From positions 1 through 64,000 of the forward strand of contig NZ_JAAMRE010000017.1 in assembly GCF_013522705.1 (NCBI RefSeq): a DNA stretch of 64,000 nucleotides, given 5' to 3'. The stretch's first letter is position 1. Every line of letters starts with the position of its first letter. Under the pieces are notes generated by a model that was given only the letters and a program-made list of their open reading frames with translations, was not told the origin of the DNA and did not search any database. The DNA is from Pseudomonas lurida. Its GTDB lineage: Bacteria > Pseudomonadota > Gammaproteobacteria > Pseudomonadales > Pseudomonadaceae. Made by a program: the position numbers and the translations under genes. This document shows, piece after piece, positions 1-7,817 of this stretch.

Positions 1-81
1 GTCAAGTGATTATTTTCAGAAGTTTTCGAAGATTTCTTCAACAACTTCAACCACTTGCGCTTCCGATCTCTCGTTAGCGGG
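1..81 (-). other. 5' leader of an rRNA operon, rRNA genes outside window
   Basis: This stretch lies downstream of two rRNA-type promoters that fire toward position 1, and its minus strand resembles the leader that precedes 16S rRNA in Pseudomonas. No mature rRNA sequence is inside the window, so only the leader is claimed. The assignment rests on promoter structure and remembered similarity, not on a visible rRNA gene. Confidence 0.7.
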
Positions 82-87
82 AGGCGA

Positions 88-115
88 ATTCTACAGCGTT
101 ACACGCTGCTGTCAA
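88..115 (-). promoter_or_regulatory. rRNA operon promoter P2 (sigma70, stringent type)
   Basis: On the minus strand there is a TTGACA -35 box (110-115), a 16-nt spacer and a TAGAAT -10 box (88-93), followed by a GC-rich discriminator beginning CGCC. A short spacer and GC-rich discriminator are typical of rRNA promoters controlled by ppGpp/DksA. Transcription should start near position 81 and run off the left edge. An A/T-rich stretch lies just upstream. Confidence 0.8.
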
Positions 116-290
116 CACCTCTTTTTCTCCGCTTTCGACCGAGAAGATCGAAACGTTAATAGAGCCAAACAACCTTGCTCTACCAACTCCTTCTGAGCTT
201 CGATGAACTGAAGCGATCCGCTGTCGAATTCTGCGTAACTCTTTGTTTACCAAGGAGTTTTCCGTTTCGACTGCGCCGGAAGTGGGGCGA

Positions 291-318
291 ATTATAGACT
301 TCTGGAATCTGCCGTCAA
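291..318 (-). promoter_or_regulatory. rRNA operon promoter P1 (upstream tandem promoter)
   Basis: The minus strand shows TTGACG (313-318), a 16-nt spacer and a perfect TATAAT (291-296), followed by the same TCGCC discriminator seen at the second promoter. The A/T-rich bases upstream (about 319-345) could be an UP element. They overlap the last codons of msrQ, because the -35 box sits only 7 nt past that gene's stop codon. Start site expected near 285. Confidence 0.75.
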
Positions 319-325
319 GCGTTAA

Positions 326-946
326 TTATGCTTTTGTCGCGAAAGATGATTTTTTCGCGATAACCCGCGGGATACGCCGCATAACCGGCGGAATTCGCAA
401 GACCAGAAGCGCCGCACCTAGAGAGGCGTAGACGGCCCATTCTTTAAGATCCGCCCTCACGATCCACAGCATATGCAACAAGCCAAGCCCAAGAATTACG
501 TACACAAGACGATGCAGCTTCTTCCAACGCTTACCCAGCCGGCGCTGACTATAGCGATTCGATGTCACTGCCAACGCTGACAAACCCAGGAAACCCAACG
601 CTCCGACAATAATGTACGGGCGCTTGCGCAGCTCCACTCCCAGTTGCGACCAATCCAGCCCCAGAACAAAGACACCATAGGCCGCCAAGTGCAGCACCAC
701 ATAAGCAAAGCACCACAACCCCAACTGCCGGCGCACCGCTATCCATCCCGACCATCCAGTGAGCTTCTGCATCGGGGTCATTGCCAGAGTGATCAGTAGC
801 AGGATCAAGGTCCCCAGACCCAACCGATCAACCAACACCTTGCCCGGATCGGGGCCCAGTGCAGAACTCCATGCCTGGTATAGCCAATACAACGGCCATA
901 TCGCCACGGCTATAAAGACGGCAACACGCCAGATAAGTTGACGCAT
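326..946 (-). CDS. msrQ: Heme-binding membrane subunit MsrQ of methionine sulfoxide reductase
   Basis: This integral membrane b-type cytochrome passes electrons to the periplasmic reductase MsrP. The protein (206 aa) has several hydrophobic helices, and histidines in them, for example in the 'VVLHLAAY' and 'LHMLWIV' segments, fit heme ligands. I start at the ATG at 946, which overlaps the msrP stop by one base (TGATG), rather than the TTG one codon upstream. It forms a two-gene operon with msrP. The length is normal for the YedZ/MsrQ family. The 3' end abuts an rRNA promoter. Confidence 0.93.
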   Translation of the reverse strand: MRQLIWRVAVFIAVAIWPLYWLYQAWSSALGPDPGKVLVDRLGLGTLILLLITLAMTPMQKLTGWSGWIAVRRQLGLWCFAYVVLHLAAYGVFVLGLDWSQLGVELRKRPYIIVGALGFLGLSALAVTSNRYSQRRLGKRWKKLHRLVYVILGLGLLHMLWIVRADLKEWAVYASLGAALLVLRIPPVMRRIPRVIAKKSSFATKA

Positions 947-1959
947 CAATAGTTCTTCCGCAGATCGAGGCCCGTATAAAGAGACGCCACCTCTTGCGAG
1001 TACCCATTGAACATTTGCGTTTCACGCACATTGGGACTGAATAGGCCGCTCGGCAGCCGACGCTCACGGGCCTGTGTCCAACGAGGATGATCGACCGTAG
1101 GATTCACATTCGCATAAAACCCATACTCATCCGCAGCGATGCTTTGCCAGGTGGTTTTCGGTTGCTCACTGACAAGACTGATGCGGACAATTGACTTCAC
1201 ACTCTTGAAGCCATACTTCCAAGGCACAACAAGACGCAAGGGTGCGCCATTCTGGTTAGGCAGCTCCCGCCCATACATGCCCACGGCAAGAATCGCCAAA
1301 GGGTTCATTGCCTCGTCCAGACGCAAACCTTCTACATATGGCCAATCAATCAAGGCGAAGCTGGAACGTTGACCCGGCATGCTCTTAGGATCCTGCAGGG
1401 TTTCGAAACGGATGTACTTGGCCTTGGAAGTCGGCTCGACCTGCTTGAGCAGGGCTGCAATCGGAAACCCTATCCATGGAATAACCATCGACCACGCTTC
1501 GACACACCGCAGCCGGTAGATGCGCTCTTCCAATTGATAAGGCTTAATGAAATCTTCCAGGGCATAACGCCCAGGCTTTGCAACCTCACCATCAATCACA
1601 ACACTCCAGGGCTCAGTCTTGAGCGAACCGGCGTTTTTCGCCGGATCCCCCTTGTCGGTACCGAACTCGTAGAAGTTGTTGTAGTGCGTTGCGTCTTTGA
1701 ATGGCGTGATGGCCTCATCCTTGACCGTTATCGCTTGCCACTTTGTAGCAGGCAGCTTCTCGGCAAACCAGCCAGGCGCCCTGCCCGGCTCGACGTCGGC
1801 ATAACGGGCAGCTTCATCCGCGCTCGCCCAGCGTGGCAAGCTGCTGGTGGCAATGCTGGCAAGCGCACCACCGAGCAAGCTGCGGCGAGAGAGGTAGAAG
1901 GACTCGGGGGTGACATCCGACTCGTGGCAATCGGACGCTTTAGGCGATTTAATTAACAT
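946..1959 (-). CDS. msrP: Periplasmic protein-methionine-sulfoxide reductase catalytic subunit MsrP
   Basis: This molybdopterin enzyme repairs oxidised methionines in periplasmic proteins, taking electrons from MsrQ. The 337-aa protein begins with a twin-arginine signal: an SRRSLL motif at residues 24-29, a hydrophobic stretch, then 'WASADE' near the cleavage site. The sulfite-oxidase-type fold is recognisable, with the molybdenum-binding cysteine probably C152 in 'LRCVEAWS'. The gene leads the msrPQ pair. Its ribosome-binding site lies in one arm of a 9-bp inverted repeat (1964-2007), which may control translation. Confidence 0.95.
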   Translation of the reverse strand: MLIKSPKASDCHESDVTPESFYLSRRSLLGGALASIATSSLPRWASADEAARYADVEPGRAPGWFAEKLPATKWQAITVKDEAITPFKDATHYNNFYEFGTDKGDPAKNAGSLKTEPWSVVIDGEVAKPGRYALEDFIKPYQLEERIYRLRCVEAWSMVIPWIGFPIAALLKQVEPTSKAKYIRFETLQDPKSMPGQRSSFALIDWPYVEGLRLDEAMNPLAILAVGMYGRELPNQNGAPLRLVVPWKYGFKSVKSIVRISLVSEQPKTTWQSIAADEYGFYANVNPTVDHPRWTQARERRLPSGLFSPNVRETQMFNGYSQEVASLYTGLDLRKNY

Positions 1960-1963
1960 GGCA

Positions 1964-2007
1964 ACTCCGCAGCGTTGGAGAACTGATGCACCAATAGACT
2001 GCGGAGT
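1964..2007 (-). promoter_or_regulatory. Inverted repeat covering the msrP ribosome-binding site
   Basis: Two perfect 9-base arms, ACTCCGCAG (1964-1972) and CTGCGGAGT (1999-2007), are separated by 26 bases in the pssA-msrP gap. Read on the minus strand, the second arm contains the GGAG Shine-Dalgarno sequence five bases before the msrP ATG. It could be an RNA hairpin occluding translation or a dimeric regulator site; no T-run follows, so it is not an intrinsic terminator. Confidence 0.5.
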
Positions 2008-2022
2008 ATGGGCGAAATTACA

Positions 2023-2880
2023 TTAAGGCAGCGTTTTGTCCCGACGCAGACGCAGCAGATATTGAATCGGCCCCGACGCTGCATAAGCCAGGAACGCCAG
2101 CAGCAGAATACGCGGCGGGTCGCTGAACACCACAGCGAACACCAACACCACCACAAGAATCGCCACGAAAGGCACCCGCCCCTTGAGATCCAGCTCCTTG
2201 AAGCTGTTGTACTTGATGTTACTCACCATCAGCATCCCAGCAGCGGCAACCATCAGTGCCACCAGGAACGACATTTTCGACCCCTGGATGCCGTAGTCAC
2301 TGAACGCCCAGACGATGCCCGCTACCACACCCGCAGCGGCAGGGCTGGCCAATCCAATGAAATAACGCTTGTCGGCGGTGCCCACTTGAGTATTGAAGCG
2401 CGCCAGACGCAGCGCGGCACCCGCGACATAAATGAAGGCGACCATCCAGCCGACCTTGCCCATATCACCCAACGCCCAGGCAAATGCCAGCAAGGCCGGG
2501 GCAACACCAAACGCGACCATATCCGACAGCGAGTCGTATTCGGCCCCGAAAGCGCTTTGCGTATTCGTCATTCGCGCCACACGACCATCCAGGCCGTCGA
2601 GCACCATGGCCACGAAAATCGCGATGGCGGCAAAGCCGAAATATTTGCTGGCGCTTACGGCATCACCCGCCGCCAACGCGCTTTGCGCGCTCATGGAGTT
2701 GATGATGGAGTAGAACCCAGCAAACAGGTTCGCAGTCGTAAACAGGTTGGGCAGAAGATAGATGCCACGATGCCGGACCTTGCGACCTTCCGCGTCATGC
2801 CCTTCTTCGACATGTTCATCGATCGGCAGCAGGCTTTCGGCGTCAGAAGCCTGGCTTGGCTCTTCGGGACGTTCGCTCAT
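2023..2880 (-). CDS. pssA: CDP-diacylglycerol-serine O-phosphatidyltransferase
   Basis: Phosphatidylserine synthase makes phosphatidylserine from CDP-diacylglycerol and serine, the step toward phosphatidylethanolamine in the inner membrane. The protein (285 aa) carries the CDP-alcohol phosphotransferase signature: D98-G99, A102-R103, G112, D116 and D120. Multiple membrane helices follow. I chose the ATG at 2880 because AAGGT lies upstream and the product begins with the acidic, soluble N-terminus 'MSERPEEP'. An in-frame extension upstream has no family support. The gene lies downstream of ilvC but beyond its terminator. Confidence 0.92.
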   Translation of the reverse strand: MSERPEEPSQASDAESLLPIDEHVEEGHDAEGRKVRHRGIYLLPNLFTTANLFAGFYSIINSMSAQSALAAGDAVSASKYFGFAAIAIFVAMVLDGLDGRVARMTNTQSAFGAEYDSLSDMVAFGVAPALLAFAWALGDMGKVGWMVAFIYVAGAALRLARFNTQVGTADKRYFIGLASPAAAGVVAGIVWAFSDYGIQGSKMSFLVALMVAAAGMLMVSNIKYNSFKELDLKGRVPFVAILVVVLVFAVVFSDPPRILLLAFLAYAASGPIQYLLRLRRDKTLP

Positions 2881-2980
2881 GGACTTTACCTTGCAACAGT
2901 TTGAAAAATTCAACAAAGACGTGCGGCGAGTGTTCGCCGGCAAACGATGCAGCTTTATACCAGAACCGGCGACCCAAACG

Positions 2981-3007
2981 AAAAAACGCGGCCTAAGCCG
3001 CGTTTTT
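2981..3007 (-). terminator. Intrinsic terminator of the ilvIHC operon
   Basis: A hairpin with arms AAAAACGCGGC and GCCGCGTTTTT around a 4-base loop lies just after the ilvC stop codon. It ends in a T-run on the minus strand, which is the expected form for a strong rho-independent terminator separating ilvC from pssA. Confidence 0.85.
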
Positions 3008-3023
3008 CGCTGATGCGTACGAC

Positions 3024-4049
<1,026 letters not shown>

Positions 4050-4087
4050 CTATATATCCAGGCCGTAAGGCCATTCGCTAATTTGGT

Positions 4088-4579
4088 TTAGATGCTGAGT
4101 ACTTTGTCGCCACGGGCAATCCCGGTGACACCACTGCGGACGGTTTCCAAAATCGAGGCCGTCCCGATCGACTGGATGAAGCTGTCCAGCTTGTCGCTCG
4201 TACCGGTCAGTTGAACGGTATAAACACTGGCGCTCACATCGACGATCTGCCCGCGATAAATATCGGTAGTGCGCTTGATCTCGGCACGCTGGGCGCCCGT
4301 GGCCTTGACTTTAACCAGCATCAGCTCGCGCTCGATATGGGCGCTTTCCGACAGGTCGACCAACTTGACCACTTCGATCAGCTTGTTGAGGTTTTTGGTG
4401 ATCTGCTCGATCACCTCATCGTGGCCGACGGTGGTCAACGTCAGACGCGACAGGGTCGGATCTTCGGTTGGGGCCACGGTCAGGCTTTCGATGTTGTAGT
4501 TACGTTGTGAAAACAGGCCGACAACACGCGACAGGGCGCCGGGTTCGTTCTCCAGAAGCAGGGAGATAATATGCCGCAT
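4088..4579 (-). CDS. ilvH: Acetolactate synthase small (regulatory) subunit
   Basis: This subunit binds IlvI and gives acetohydroxyacid synthase its activity and valine feedback sensitivity. The 163-aa protein has an N-terminal ACT domain ('HIISLLLENEPGALSRVVGLF') and the usual C-terminal half. I start at the ATG at 4579, only 2 nt after the ilvI stop. That gives the standard 'MRHIISLL' N-terminus and implies translational coupling; a start ten codons upstream would overlap ilvI for no gain. Confidence 0.97.
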   Translation of the reverse strand: MRHIISLLLENEPGALSRVVGLFSQRNYNIESLTVAPTEDPTLSRLTLTTVGHDEVIEQITKNLNKLIEVVKLVDLSESAHIERELMLVKVKATGAQRAEIKRTTDIYRGQIVDVSASVYTVQLTGTSDKLDSFIQSIGTASILETVRSGVTGIARGDKVLSI

Positions 4580-4581
4580 GA

Positions 4582-6306
4582 TTAAGTACGCTCCGTCTTG
4601 TTCAGCCACATGTCGCGCATAGAGCCGTCTTTGATCTGCATCGGGTAGACGTGCTCGCTGGTATCCACCTGAATATCGATGAACACCAGGCGATCCTTCA
4701 TGGCGAACGCCTCTTCCATCTTAGGCTTCAGATCTTTCAGATCGGTGATGCGAATGCCGACGTGGCCATAGGCTTCAACCAACTTGACGAAGTCCGGCAA
4801 CGATTCCATGTAGGAATGGGAGTGACGGCTACCGTAGCTCATGTCCTGCCACTGACGAACCATGCCCAGCACGCCGTTGTTCAAGCAGACGATCTTCACG
4901 GGAAGGCCGTACTGCAGGCACGTCGACAGCTCCTGGATGTTCATCTGGATGCTGCCTTCGCCGGTGACGCACGCAACGTCCGCCTCCGGGAAGCTCAGCT
5001 TCACCCCCATGGCCGCTGGGAAACCAAAGCCCATCGTGCCCAGGCCACCGGAGTTGATCCAGCGGTTCGGCTTGTCGAACTTGTAGTACTGCGCAGCGAA
5101 CATCTGGTGCTGCCCCACGTCGGAGGTCACAAAGGCGTCGCCCTTGGTCACTTCGCAGAGGGTTTCGATCACGGTTTGGGGCTTGATGATGCTGCCGTCG
5201 CCCTTGTCGTACGGGAACAGGCCGCGATCACCGCGCCATTCGTCGATCTGCTTCCACCAACTGGCGACAAACTCCTTGTTCGGCGTTTCACCGATGTCCT
5301 TGAGCGCTGCCACCATTTCAGTCAATACGCTTTCCACCGGCCCCACGATCGGCACATCGGCCTTGATGGTCTTGGAGATGGATGCAGGGTCAATGTCGAT
5401 GTGGATGATCTTGGCATTCGGGCAAAACTTGCTCGCGCCATTGATCACACGGTCGTCGAACCGCGCGCCAACCGCCAGAATGACATCCGCGTGGTGCATG
5501 GTCAGGTTGGCGGTGTAGCTGCCGTGCATACCGAGCATGCCGACGAACTGACGATCCGAACCCGGGAATGCACCGAGGCCCATCAAGGTATTGGTTACCG
5601 GCAGGTTGAGCAGCTTGGCCAGTTCGGTCAGCGGCGCGGAGCCACCGCCCAGGATCACGCCACCACCCGAGTACAGCACGGGACGCTTGGCCGCCAGGAG
5701 CATTTCCGCTGCCTTGCGAATTTGACCCGAGTGCCCACGGACGGCCGGGCTGTAGGAGCGCAATTTGGCTTTCTTCGGAAAAATGTATTCGAATTTCTCC
5801 GCCGGGTTGGTCATGTCTTTCGGAATATCGACCACCACAGGGCCCGGACGACCGGACTGCGCGAGGTAGAACGCCTTTTTCATGACTTCCGGAATTTCCG
5901 AGGCATGCTTGATCATGAAGCTGTGTTTCACGATCGGCCGGGAGATACCGATCATGTCGGTTTCCTGGAATGCGTCGGTACCGACCATGGTGCTGGCAAC
6001 CTGGCCGGAAATGATCACCATCGGGATGGAGTCCATATAAGCAGTCGCGATGCCGGTAATGGCATTGGTTGCGCCTGGGCCTGACGTTACCAGCACCACA
6101 CCGGCTTTACCGGTGGCACGGGCATAGCCGTCAGCCATATGGGTCGCGGCTTGTTCGTGGCGAACCAGGATGTGGGTAACAGCCGGTTCCTTGAACAGCG
6201 CGTCGTAAACATGCAGAAGAGCACCACCTGGGTACCCGTAGATATAGTCGACGCCTTCGTCACGCAAAAAGCGGACGAGCATCTCACCACCAGATAAAAG
6301 CTCCAC
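4582..6306 (-). CDS. ilvI: Acetolactate synthase large (catalytic) subunit
   Basis: The thiamine-diphosphate enzyme condenses pyruvate into acetolactate or acetohydroxybutyrate, the first step of branched-chain amino acid synthesis. The protein (574 aa) shows the catalytic glutamate context '[17 protein letters not shown]' and the ThDP/Mg motif GEGS...N; GEG in place of GDG is, as I recall, also seen in other pseudomonads. I choose the GTG at 6306. AGAGG lies 8 nt upstream of it, whereas the GTG at 6315 directly abuts that same AGAGG. First gene of ilvIHC. Confidence 0.96.
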   Translation of the reverse strand: MELLSGGEMLVRFLRDEGVDYIYGYPGGALLHVYDALFKEPAVTHILVRHEQAATHMADGYARATGKAGVVLVTSGPGATNAITGIATAYMDSIPMVIISGQVASTMVGTDAFQETDMIGISRPIVKHSFMIKHASEIPEVMKKAFYLAQSGRPGPVVVDIPKDMTNPAEKFEYIFPKKAKLRSYSPAVRGHSGQIRKAAEMLLAAKRPVLYSGGGVILGGGSAPLTELAKLLNLPVTNTLMGLGAFPGSDRQFVGMLGMHGSYTANLTMHHADVILAVGARFDDRVINGASKFCPNAKIIHIDIDPASISKTIKADVPIVGPVESVLTEMVAALKDIGETPNKEFVASWWKQIDEWRGDRGLFPYDKGDGSIIKPQTVIETLCEVTKGDAFVTSDVGQHQMFAAQYYKFDKPNRWINSGGLGTMGFGFPAAMGVKLSFPEADVACVTGEGSIQMNIQELSTCLQYGLPVKIVCLNNGVLGMVRQWQDMSYGSRHSHSYMESLPDFVKLVEAYGHVGIRITDLKDLKPKMEEAFAMKDRLVFIDIQVDTSEHVYPMQIKDGSMRDMWLNKTERT

Positions 6307-6404
6307 GTTGTTCACCTCTAAAACGCCAGAATACCGTCCGTTGAAAACCGACGGGTCTTAATAGGTTTACTTCTCAACAGAGCATGAGCGACGGTGGTCG
6401 CCGA

Positions 6405-6521
6405 CTACGTCAGCACTGACTGAGCAAGTATTGGGATCGTCCCAAGTGTTGCGGGCTTTTCCCACCCAGCGCGAGGTAACGCGTTGCGGGTGTAACAGGT
6501 CGGCGCGGATGTGCACCTCAT
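6405..6521 (-). CDS. Possible leader peptide of ilvI (38 codons)
   Basis: An ATG at 6521 opens a 38-codon frame ending at a TAG at 6405, inside the ilvI leader. Its last residues read G-T-I-P-I-L-A-Q-S-V-L-T, so five of the final ten codons are Ile, Leu or Val, as expected of an attenuation leader for a branched-chain operon. Against it, there is no obvious Shine-Dalgarno sequence and I do not find a clear terminator with a T-run between it and ilvI. Confidence 0.3.
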   Translation of the reverse strand: MRCTSAPTCYTRNALPRAGWEKPATLGTIPILAQSVLT

Positions 6522-6571
6522 GATCTGCTGAGCGGGCCTGCTTCTGGCAGTCCCGATACAGCGGACTTTGG

Positions 6572-6600
6572 ATTCTTCTGTTTCAGGCCGTTCAAGTCAA
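6572..6600 (-). promoter_or_regulatory. Candidate sigma70 promoter of ilvIHC
   Basis: The minus strand has TTGACT (6595-6600), a 17-nt spacer and AAGAAT (6572-6577). The -35 box matches five of six and the -10 four of six consensus positions. Transcription would start near 6565 and leave about 250 nt of leader before ilvI. Confidence 0.5.
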
Positions 6601-6737
6601 GCAATAATTGCGCTTTTTTCCAACTAAGCGCATGAGAACGCATAAGAAAGGGCTGTGAGGAGGGATAAAACTCGCCTGAATGTCGTCAAGCGGTAGAAAT
6701 ATGCGCAAGACTGCCGAAAAAGCCGGCAGTCAGGCAA

Positions 6738-7067
6738 TTAACGAGCGCCGACGATCAATTGATCGAACTTTTTCAGCGCATTGCGCAGCCCGAGGCTTTC
6801 CACAGGCCGGTCGGCGTAGACCATCTCGGCCATTTCCAGAATTCCCGATGCGCCGGGCAGAGGCAGATCCTGCTCAAGGATGTGCTTCATGCGCGCCAGG
6901 AAAACCCACTGCAGCCATTGATGAAAGTCCAGCGTGTCCACCGAAAACGGCTCGACACTCCTGAGCGCCTCAGGGCTGGGAGGCGTCTCGTCCCACCAGC
7001 CCTGCACACGCAATTCCCGCTCGATCAGCAATAACTGTTCGGCAATCGCATGAAAACGCCCATCCAT
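6738..7067 (-). CDS. YqcC family protein
   Basis: This small soluble protein (109 aa) matches the YqcC/DUF446 family, recognisable by the central 'DTLDFHQWLQWVFLARM' and 'LPLPGASGI' blocks. The biochemical role of the family is not established. The ATG overlaps the stop of lpoP by one base (TGATG), so the two are probably co-transcribed and translationally coupled. It has no signal peptide or membrane segment. In E. coli the family member lies near a tRNA pseudouridine synthase gene, which is not present here. Confidence 0.85.
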   Translation of the reverse strand: MDGRFHAIAEQLLLIERELRVQGWWDETPPSPEALRSVEPFSVDTLDFHQWLQWVFLARMKHILEQDLPLPGASGILEMAEMVYADRPVESLGLRNALKKFDQLIVGAR

Positions 7068-7801
7068 CAGAGGTTGACCTTGGCTTTCTGCCGAGCCTGG
7101 GCCGCACCGGCGGCATCACCCTGCGCCGCGCGCGCATCACCGATCAAAGCCCATAGGCTGGCTTGCAGGTCAGGCCGACCATTGGCCAGGCTGAGACCGC
7201 GACGCGCGAACTGTTCAGCCTGCGGCGCGTCGCCCTGGGCCATGCGCACCTGCGCCAAGCGATACAGAACCTGAGGCTCACGCGGCGCAACACGTTGCGC
7301 ACGTTCAAGGCTGGACGATGCGCCATTCAAATCGCCGCCTGCCTGCTGCTGTTGCGCGGTAGTCAGCAAGGCCAGCACCGGCCCGTCCAACTGCTCATCA
7401 GCCGACAGGCCAGCCGCATTGGAAGACGACGGAATGCCGCTCGGCGACGATGGCATGTTATAGGTGCCCTGATTGACTGGCGCCGTCTGAATCGGCGTGG
7501 CATCGATCGGCCCGGAAGTGCTTGGCCCTGGCGTCCACGGCTCAGCGCTGATCGGCGCCGCTGTGGCAGCACCGCCGCCGGGAACCATCACTACCACGCC
7601 CGAATCCTGCGGCACCGCTTGGGCCGCGGCCTGCACAGGACGCTTGGTTACGGTCTGGCGGAAGCCGCCATTGGCCGAGATACGGTCGCTATTGGAAACG
7701 GCTGTGCTCGAGTCCACCACGGGAATGGAACCGCGCTGCACGCTGGAGCAACCGCCGAGCAAAGCCAGCGCTGTAATAGCTGGAATCCACCACTTGTTCA
7801 C
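7067..7801 (-). CDS. lpoP: TPR lipoprotein, probable PBP1b activator LpoP
   Basis: The 244-aa product begins with a lipoprotein signal (LGGC lipobox, lipidated C18), then a long Pro/Ser/Gly/Ala-rich linker (about 20-140), then a C-terminal tetratricopeptide region with repeats such as 'EPQVLYRLAQVRMAQGDAPQA'. This architecture and its place 16 nt downstream of mrcB fit LpoP, the outer-membrane lipoprotein that activates PBP1b in P. aeruginosa. The start is GTG, with GAGGG 6 nt upstream. The identification rests on context and layout. Confidence 0.82.
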   Translation of the reverse strand: MNKWWIPAITALALLGGCSSVQRGSIPVVDSSTAVSNSDRISANGGFRQTVTKRPVQAAAQAVPQDSGVVVMVPGGGAATAAPISAEPWTPGPSTSGPIDATPIQTAPVNQGTYNMPSSPSGIPSSSNAAGLSADEQLDGPVLALLTTAQQQQAGGDLNGASSSLERAQRVAPREPQVLYRLAQVRMAQGDAPQAEQFARRGLSLANGRPDLQASLWALIGDARAAQGDAAGAAQARQKAKVNL

Positions 7802-7817
7802 TTGAAACCCTCTTTGC

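Larger units (their letters stand above)
6307..6737 (-). other. Gene-free interval: ilvI promoter and leader
   Basis: About 430 bases separate ilvI from the yqcC-like gene. The minus strand holds a promoter candidate (6572-6600), a possible leader peptide (6405-6521) and a perfect TTGGGA/TCCCAA inverted repeat with a 3-base centre (6430-6444) inside that frame. A hairpin with CTGCCG/CGGCAG arms at 6710-6730 lies just after the yqcC-like gene but lacks a T-run. I see no larger protein gene. Confidence 0.6.

Noticed and set aside
243..431. A 62-codon plus-strand frame across the rRNA promoter and msrQ end
   Set aside because: It overlaps both a strong promoter and the end of msrQ and encodes nothing recognisable.
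4651..6084. A 477-codon open frame antisense to ilvI
   Set aside because: Shadow of ilvI, lying wholly within it.
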